Of a stretch of 64,000 bases of DNA, positions 52,701 to 60,900 are shown piece after piece. Origin of the DNA: Arenicola marina (Eukaryota; Annelida; Polychaeta; Arenicolidae). A model generated the notes under the pieces. It made no database searches. It was not told where the DNA came from and worked only from the letters and a program-made list of their open reading frames with translations. The number at the start of each line of letters is the position of its first letter. The stretch's first letter is position 1. The stretch is taken from NCBI GenBank assembly GCA_964019135.1, contig OZ025248.1, forward strand, positions 45,749,670 to 45,813,669, given 5' to 3'. The translations under genes were made by a program, and so were the position numbers.

Positions 52701-53150
52701 TGATACCAGCACCACAGGGCGGGGGTGTGTTTCTCCATCCTGATACCGGCACCACAGGGCGGAGGTGTGTTTCTCCATCCTGATACCAGCACCACAGGGC
52801 GGGGGTGTGTTTCTCCATCCTGATACCGGCACCACAGGGCGGGGGTGTGTTTCTCCATCCTGATACCAGCACCACAGGGCGGGGGTGTGTTTCTCCATCC
52901 TGATACCAGCACCACAGGGCGGGGGTGTGTTTCTCCATCCTGATACCAGCGCCACAGAGCGGAGGTGTGTTTCTCCATCCTGATACCAGCACCACAGAGC
53001 GGAGGTGTGTTTCTCCTTCCTGACACCGGCACCACAGGGCGGAGGTGTGTGTCTCCATCCTGATACCGGCACCACAGGGAGGAGTGTGGGGGACTTCATA
53101 CTGATACAATCATCACATGGTGGGGGTGGGTGTCTAGATCCTGGTACCAG
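49790..53150 (+). repeat. Type B/D terminal block of the compound array
   Basis: Mixed B units and D units (GTGTGGGGGACTTCATACTG), then from about 52.1 kb an almost pure 40-bp B block. Its first part consists of CCGGCACC units and its last part of CCAGCACC units. The final units decay (GATACAATCATCACATGGTG, then CTGGTACCAGCACCAC) before unique sequence begins near 53151. Confidence 0.9.
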
Positions 53151-54393
53151 CACCACAAATTGTCTCGATCGAGTCTTGTTTTAACGAATGAATTTCAAAC
53201 AGTTCCAACTGGTATGTGAAATGAGTTGGTGCTTTAGGCCAATGTTGTACACAGACAGGCTGAACTGGGCCAAGGAAACACCGCTATCGCTTGCCAGTTT
53301 CCTAAAACTGATTGAAGTAGCATCCTGTTATCAACCCTCTAATTCATTGAGCATATATGGCTACTGGTCATTTAAAGCTGCTCATGCCGCAATGGTCTAC
53401 CTACAGGTCAGAGTACACATAGGATACGTTGGTGGACACCGTCAGATCTTCCTGGTGACCAAAACATGTCGTATTATATTCATTACACGCTATATTTGTA
53501 CATATAAACTTAGGACCTACATACAGCTTCATACGACGAACTCGAAGAGTTGCTTTGTGGGAAAAAGATGTAGGTGTTCAAGAGGATTTATTTAACAACG
53601 GAGCCTGATGCAAATGTCATTTAGGAGTAAATTGTTCACAATAGACGTTGACATAGCTGATGCAAAGGTAAAACTCGGGCTCAATTCCAAGGAGACTGCA
53701 ATTGTGATTTGCTTTGTGTTCCTGCTTCTGAATTAGTATCAGATATCCAGTCCATTTGGCAAACATTCAGTGGAACCTCTTGGTCTACAATATTAACTTC
53801 AGTGGGTAGTTGTAGAGAAATTAGAAAAATCAACATGATAGAAGTTGAAACATTTCTAAAACTTGCAACGGAAAATGAGTGTTTGGAAGGTGTGATATTC
53901 TTCGGAAATATGTAAAGCACAATCGATCAAAACAAATCAGTTACTATTTGCATTTCCTGCAATAGCTAATCCAGCAACTATCTGTATAAAAATATAAAGA
54001 GATGAGTCATATAAATATAAGTCAACTAATATTTTAAAGTGCGGTTTTATTACCAACCAGTTTGACCGAAGGGTTCAACTTCCATACAGCTTTCAGGCAT
54101 GGCACAAACAACATACATCCTCATGGGTGTAATAATTTACATATTTTACAGTGACAGACTTCTCAGTGAGTAACACCTCACGCATATGTAGCATACAGTA
54201 AAGAAAGGAAACTTAGATAAAACAATCAATGAATATGTTATATATTATATATATTGGCAAAATAAAGTTACAGGTGCAACAATACTCATCCAATCACGGT
54301 AGTGTTGTCTATACTTAACCTGTTTATCCTATACACTCATGGCGAAACCAAGGCATATACAAAACATATTGGATCCAAATTACGTCAAGATTT
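53151..54393. other. Intergenic AT-rich sequence, unassigned open frames
   Basis: Two plus-strand open frames occur: 53188-53595 (135 codons, starting MNFKQFQLVCEMSW) and 53709-53915 (68 codons, containing PASELVSDIQSIWQTF). Neither shows a domain I recognise. They could be chance frames, relics of a mobile element, or exons of an unknown gene. The remainder is AT-rich with no visible structure. Confidence 0.4.
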
Positions 54394-54399
54394 TTTATT
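54394..54399 (-). promoter_or_regulatory. CHMP2B: Candidate poly(A) signal of CHMP2B
   Basis: AATAAA on the minus strand, about 440 bases beyond the CHMP2B stop codon, in an AT-rich stretch. It is the first canonical hexamer seen downstream of the stop. Use of this site is inferred. Confidence 0.4.
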
Positions 54400-54673
54400 T
54401 AGGACTTATTGACCAAATACGGGTGATTTGGTGTAGGGTAAGCAAGCTTTAGGCATAACATAAGCTGCGGTATTGCAGATAAACTTTACGAATATGGCTA
54501 CGATTTAGCTTATCACAATAGAGAGTACATCGTAGGATGCTTGACGCTGGCATTCATAGAACCCTGCGTATAACATGCTGTGTGTAACCCAGGCAAGCCC
54601 GCACATCTTTGTCTAGACAGGATTACGGACAGAGACATGCCTGTACAACACTTTGCGTGGCCTGTGCGCCGAG

Positions 54674-54815
54674 CACGGCGCTTGAAGGTCACGGCGCGTG
54701 AAGGTCACGACGCGTGAAGTTCGGGACGCGTGAAGGTCACGGCGCGTGAAGTTCGGGACGCGTGAAGGTCACGGCGCGTGAAGGTCACGACGCGTGAAGG
54801 TCACGGCGCTATCAC
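54674..54815. repeat. 16-bp GC-rich tandem repeat in the likely CHMP2B 3' UTR
   Basis: About nine units of CGCGTGAAGGTCACGG, with the variant CGCGTGAAGTTCGGGA. It lies 22-165 bases past the CHMP2B stop, so the 3' UTR would carry it if the downstream poly(A) signal is used. Each unit holds several CpGs, and the array stands out from the AT-rich surroundings. Confidence 0.85.
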
Positions 54816-54836
54816 AGAAAGGGGCGTGGGGAGAGG

Positions 54837-54944
54837 TTAGAGGTCCTTGAGTGCCGCCAGCTGCCTCACGATGTCGTCATCTGACACGCCCGCCTTGGAG
54901 GTGCTGCCAATGGCCCCGGACCGCGCGGCCGGCGCGTCCGACAG
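54837..54944 (-). CDS. CHMP2B: CHMP2B last coding exon (MIM)
   Basis: After the acceptor TTTGGTCAG it reads LSDAPAARSGAIGSTSKAG, then VSDDDIVRQLAALKDL and TAA (54837-54839). The last helix fits the MIT-interacting motif (acidic, then LxxL-type spacing and a basic residue) by which ESCRT-III tails bind VPS4. The exon is markedly GC-richer than the surrounding intron sequence. Confidence 0.92.
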   Translation of the reverse strand: MSDAPAARSGAIGSTSKAGVSDDDIVRQLAALKDL

Positions 54945-57900
54945 CTGACCAAAGACAAACCAATGAAAACATATGTCAATTACACCCTAGGTAAGTTATG
55001 TACATCGTGAATATATATGTACCAGGGTAAGACTAGTTACTGCTTAACTTAACGTAAAATTAAGATTATTATTATACTATAATTATACATTTGCACATTC
55101 TCTCTAATCATTAGTAATATATAAAGATCAATTACTTCTTAGTATTATTATTATTATCATTAGAATATCATTGTTATTATTGTAATATAAATTAATGTAG
55201 TCTCATTCACCTTTCCGGATATTTCGATACCGATTTCGTCTAGGACTTGCGTGACAATGGCGTCACCCTCCTCCTCATCCCCAGACTCATCCAGAATGTC
55301 ATCCAGGGCATCGTTTACTGTGAGGGGCAAGCATAACTTGAGGTCAACCTCAGGACCACGTCACACTCAGGACCACGTCACACTCAGGACCACGTCACAC
55401 TCAGGACAACGTCACACTCAGGACAACGTCACACTCAGGACAACGTCACACTCAGGACAACGTCACACTCAGGACAACGTCACACTCAGGACAACGTCAC
55501 ACTCAGGACAACGTCACACTCAGGACAACGTCACACTCAGGACAACGTCACACTCAGGACCACGTCACACTCAGGACCACGTCACACTCAGGACCACGTC
55601 ACACTCAGGACCACGTCACACTCAGGACCACGTCACACTAAGGACAACGTCACACTCAGGACAACGTCACACTCAGGACAACGTCACACTCAGGACAACG
55701 TCACACTCAGGACAACGTCACACTCAGGACAACGTCACACTCAGGACCACGTCACACTCAGGACAACGTCACACTCAGGACAACGTCACACTCAGGACAA
55801 CGTCACACTCAGGACAACGTCACACTCAGGACAACGTCACACTCAGGACAACGTCAAACTCAGGACAACGTCACACTCAGGACAACGTCACACTCAGGAC
55901 AACGTCACACTCAGGACAACGTCACACTCAGGACAACGTCACACTCAGGACAACGTCACACTCAGGACCACGTCACACTCAGGACAACGTCACACTCAGG
56001 ACAACGTCACACTCAGGACAACGTCACACTCAGGACCACGTCACACTCAGGACAACGTCACACTCAGGACAACGTCACACTCAGGACCACGTCACACTCA
56101 GGACAACGTCACACTCAGGACCACGTCACACTCAGGACCACGTCACACTCAGGACAACGTCACACTCAGGACAACGTCACACTCAGGACCACGTCACACT
56201 CAGGACAACGTCACACTCAGGACAACGTCACACTCAGGACCACGTCACACTCAGGCCAACGTCACACTCAGGACCACGTCACACTCAGGACCACGTCACA
56301 CTCAGGACAACGTCACACTCAGGACCACGTCACACTCAGGACAACGTCACACTCAGGACAACGTCACACTCAGGACAACGTCACACTCAGGACAACGTCA
56401 CACTCAGGACCACGTCACACTCAGGACAACGTCACACTCAGGACCACGTCACACTCAGGACCACGTCACACTCAGGACCACGTCACACTCAGGACCACGT
56501 CACACTCAGGACAACGTCACACTCAGGACAACGTCACACTCAGGACAACGTCACACTCAGGACAACGTCACACTCAGGACCACGTCACACTCAGGACCAC
56601 GTCACACTCAGGACAACGTCACACTCAGGACCACGTCACACTCAGGACCACGTCACACTCAGGACAACGTCACACTCAGGACCACGTCACACTCAGGACA
56701 ACGTCACACTCAGGACAACGTCACACTCAGGACAACGTCACACTCAGGACAACGTCACACTCAGGACAACGTCACACTCAGGACCACGTCACACTCAGGA
56801 CAACGTCACACTCAGGACAACGTCACACTCAGGACCACGTCACACTCAGGACAACGTCACACTCAGGACCACGTCACACTCAGGACAACGTCACACTCAG
56901 GACAACGTCACACTCAGGACAACGTCACACTCAGGACAACGTCACACTCAGGACCACGTCACACTCAGGACAACGTCACACTCAGGACAACGTCACACTC
57001 AGGACAACGTCACACTCAGGACCACGTCACACTCAGGACAACGTCACACTCAGGACCACGTCACACTCAGGACCACGTCACACTCAGGACAACGTCACAC
57101 TCAGGACCACGTCACACTCAGGACAACGTCACACTCAGGACCACGTCACACTCAGGACAACGTCACACTCAGGACCACGTCACACTCAGGACAACGTCAC
57201 ACTCAGGACAACGTCACACTCAGGACAACGTCACACTCAGGACAACGTCACACTCAGGACAACGTCACACTCAGGACCACGTCACACTCAGGACCACGTC
57301 ACACTCAGGACAACGTCACACTCAGGACCACGTCACACTCAGGACAACGTCACACTCAGGACAACGTCACACTCAGGACAGCGTCACACTCAGGACAACG
57401 TCACACTCAGGACAACGTCACACTCAGGACAACGTCACACTCAGGACCACGTCACACTCAGGACAACGTCACACTCAGGACAACGTCACACTCAGGACAA
57501 CGTCACACTCAGGACAACGTCACGCTCAGGACAACGTCACACTCAGGACCACGTCACACTCAGGACAACGTCACACTCAGGACCACGTCACACTCAGGAC
57601 AACGTCACACTCAGGACAACGTCACACTCAGGACAACGTCACACTCAGGACAACGTCACACTCAGGACAACGTCACACTCAGGACCACGTCACACTCAGG
57701 ACCACGTCACACTCAGGACAACGTCACACTCAGGACCACGTCACACTCAGGACAACGTCACACTCAGGACAACGTCACACTCAGGACAGCGTCACACTCA
57801 GGACAACGTCACACTCAGGACAACGTCACACTCAGGACAACGTCACACTCAGGACCACGTCACACTCAGGACAACGTCACACTCAGGACAACGTCACACT

Positions 57901-60900
57901 CAGGACAACGTCACACTCAGGACCACGTCACACTCAGGACAACGTCACACTCAGGACCACGTCACACTCAGGACCACGTCACACTCAGGACAACGTCACA
58001 CTCAGGACCACGTCACACTCAGGACAACGTCACACTCAGGACAACGTCACACTCAGGACAACGTCACACTCAGGACAACGTCACGCTCAGGACAACGTCA
58101 CGCTCAGGACAACGTCACACTCAGGACAACGTCACACTCAGGACAACGTCACACTCAGGACAACGTCACACTCAGGACAACGTCACACTCAGGACCACGT
58201 CACACTCAGGACAACGTCACACTCAGGACAACGTCACACTCAGGACAACGTCACACTCAGGACAACGTCACACTCAGGACCACGTCACACTCAGGACAAC
58301 GTCACACTCAGGACAACGTCACACTCAGGACAACGTCACACTCAGGACAACGTCACACTCAGGACAACGTCACACTCAGGACAACGTCACACTCAGGACA
58401 ACGTCACACTCAGGACAACGTCACACTCAGGACAACGTCACACTCAGGACCACGTCACACTCAGGACCACGTCACACTCAGGACAACGTCACACTCAGGA
58501 CCACGTCACACTCAGGACAACGTCACACTCAGGACAACGTCACACTCAGGACAACGTCACACTCAGGACCACGTCACACTCAGGACAACGTCACACTCAG
58601 GACCACGTCACACTCAGGACAACGTCACACTCAGGACAACGTCACACTCAGGACCACGTCACACTCAGGACAACGTCACACTCAGGACCACGTCACACTC
58701 AGGATAACGTCACACTCAGGACCACGTCACACTCAGGACAACGTCACATTCAGGACAACGTTACACTCAGGAGAACGTCACACTCAGGACAACGTCACAC
58801 TCAGGACCACGTCACACTCAGGACAACGTCACACTCAGGACGTCACACTCAGGACAACGTCACACTCAGGGCAACGTCACATTCAGGACAACGTTACACT
58901 CAAGACGACGTCACGCTCAGGACAACGTCACACTCAGGACCACGTCACACTCAAGACAACGTCACACTCAGGACGTCACACTCAGGACCACGTCACACTC
59001 AGGGCAACGTCACATTCAGGACAACGTTACACTCAGGACAACGTCACACTCAGGACAACGTCACACTCAGGACAACGTCACACTCAGGACAACGTTACGC
59101 TCAGGACAACTTCACGCTCAGGAAAATGTCACACTCAGGACAACGTCACACTCAGGACAACGTCAAACTCAGGACGCAACACTCAGGACAACGTTACGCT
59201 AATTTATTATAATTTGTGTCCCTCACTATATAAAATAGTAGTGTTAAATCCCTCAATGGAAGACAATAACATTGCAGAAATGGAAGTGTTCGTATTGGGT
59301 AACTCACTCATTTCTTCTGACATTTCCATCTTTGCGTTTTGCATCTCGAACTCCCTCATGGTCTGAGCGGTCTTCTGCGGGTCCATCACCTTGTTCATGC
59401 TCTGCATAGTCTGTAAGTAACCCACATGGTACATATACAGGGGATACTGTGACGGTGGGAGAACAATACCAAGTAACCCACATGGTACATATACAGGGGA
59501 TACTGTGACGGTGGGAGAACAATACCAAGTAGCCCACATGGTACATATACAGGGGATACTGTGACGGTGGGAGAACAATACCAAGTAACCCACATGGTAC
59601 ATATACAGGGGATATTGTGACGGTGGGAGAACAATACCATGTAACCCACATGGTACATATACAGGGGATACTGTGACGGTGGGAGAACAATACCATGTAA
59701 CCCACATGGTACATATACAGGGGATACTGTGACGGTGGGAGAACAATACCATGTAACCCACATGGTACATATACAGGGGATACTGTGACGGTGGGAGAAC
59801 AATACCATGTAACCCACATGGTACATATACAGGGGATATTGTGACGGTGGGAGAACAATACCATGTAAACCACATGGTACATATACAGGGGATACTGTGA
59901 CGGTGGGAGAACAATACCAAGTAACCCACATGGTACATATACAGGGGATACTGTGACGGTGGGAGAACAATACCAAGTAACCCACATGGTACATATACAG
60001 GGGATACTGTGACGGTGGGAGAACAATACCAAGTAACATTAACCAGTAACACATTAAACGAGAGACGATTTGAGGATGAATTGCAGCATCATCGCTAATA
60101 TAAATAGACCCAAGCCGCACAGTAGACCATTATCCTCGTGTGGGCAAAATAGCATCCGAACATATTGATATATCTCTTGCAATGATGGTCTCCGTAAAAA
60201 CCCATGATTGAAGTTATAATCGCAGCTATTTATATTAGCCATATTAGACCACGCGCTCTTGTTTTGCTGACACAGCATATATACTATTTCGGGTTTGAAT
60301 ATAATTAGAGTATCGCCTCCTGATTGGTCAATCGCGGACACACCTCCAAAAAGAGCTGCCGCGTGGTTAAACGGCGAAATCGTGGCTGGCGGTCACTTCA
60401 AATTTTGATTGTGAGCTACAGACAGGATGGCAAATACTGTAATTTGGAGGATAGGATATTATATGAATCGGTGAAGCAGCGCGATATTTTACCGAAGCAA
60501 ATGACGTATGTTGTGACCCTTTATGTGGCGCCGCCTTGCGTTATTACTGGAAGTTAGCCTTCAAGGGAAACGCGTGAAACGAAAGATCAGGGCCATGATT
60601 TGCGGATGAATTGCGGGAGTTCCAAGCCGCGCAGTAGACCACGATCTTAGTGTTTCATGGAAAATAGCATCCAAACATATTGATATTTCTTGCAATGATT
60701 GTCGCCGTAAAACACACGAGATTGGGGTCTCACTGTATAGCGAAAAGACACGTCTTTTCGCTATACAGTGAGACCGCGAGATTGGAGTTATCGCTGCTCC
60801 ATTTATATTTGCGATGAGCACGCGCTTTTGTTTTGTTGTCACTTCCGGTTTGAATATAATTAAAGTATCATAATTAGATAGACACTTGCGTATTATAGGA

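Larger units (their letters stand above)
27775..53150 (+). repeat. 25-kb compound G-run minisatellite
   Basis: All units share the core CTGATACCAGCACCACAGG and differ in the rest. Type A (about 45 bp) has GGGAAGTG, a run of about 7-13 G, and TCTCCTTC. Type B (40 bp) has GCGGGGGTGTGTTTCTCCAT. Type C has GGTGGGTGTCTAAATCGTG and ATCATCACATTGTGG. Type D has GTGGGGGACTTCATACTG. A dominates 28.05-34.74, 35.08-36.04, 36.36-38.17, 41.0-42.6, 43.1-45.06, 45.4-46.9, 47.2-48.7 and 48.9-49.8 kb; C-blocks lie at 34.75, 36.05, 38.17, 45.07 and 46.91 kb; B and D fill the rest. No minus-strand frame of the unit has a stop, so minus-strand frames of thousands of codons arise without selection. G-run lengths are error-prone in assembly. 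Confidence 0.97.

Noticed and set aside
27608-53156. Dozens of long overlapping minus-strand and plus-strand open frames
   Set aside because: All are periodic translations of the 40-46 bp units. None contains a non-repetitive domain, and all three minus frames are open together.
55251-59366. Plus-strand open frame of 1371 codons
   Set aside because: It is the stop-free reading of the 17-bp intronic array, running antisense through two CHMP2B exons. The unit is open in every plus frame, so length is no evidence of coding.
59207-60120. Minus-strand open frames of about 240-280 codons ending in CHMP2B sequence
   Set aside because: They are readings of the 56-bp intronic repeat that run into the true exon. 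The acceptor TTACTTACAG and the homology break at its junction show where the exon starts.
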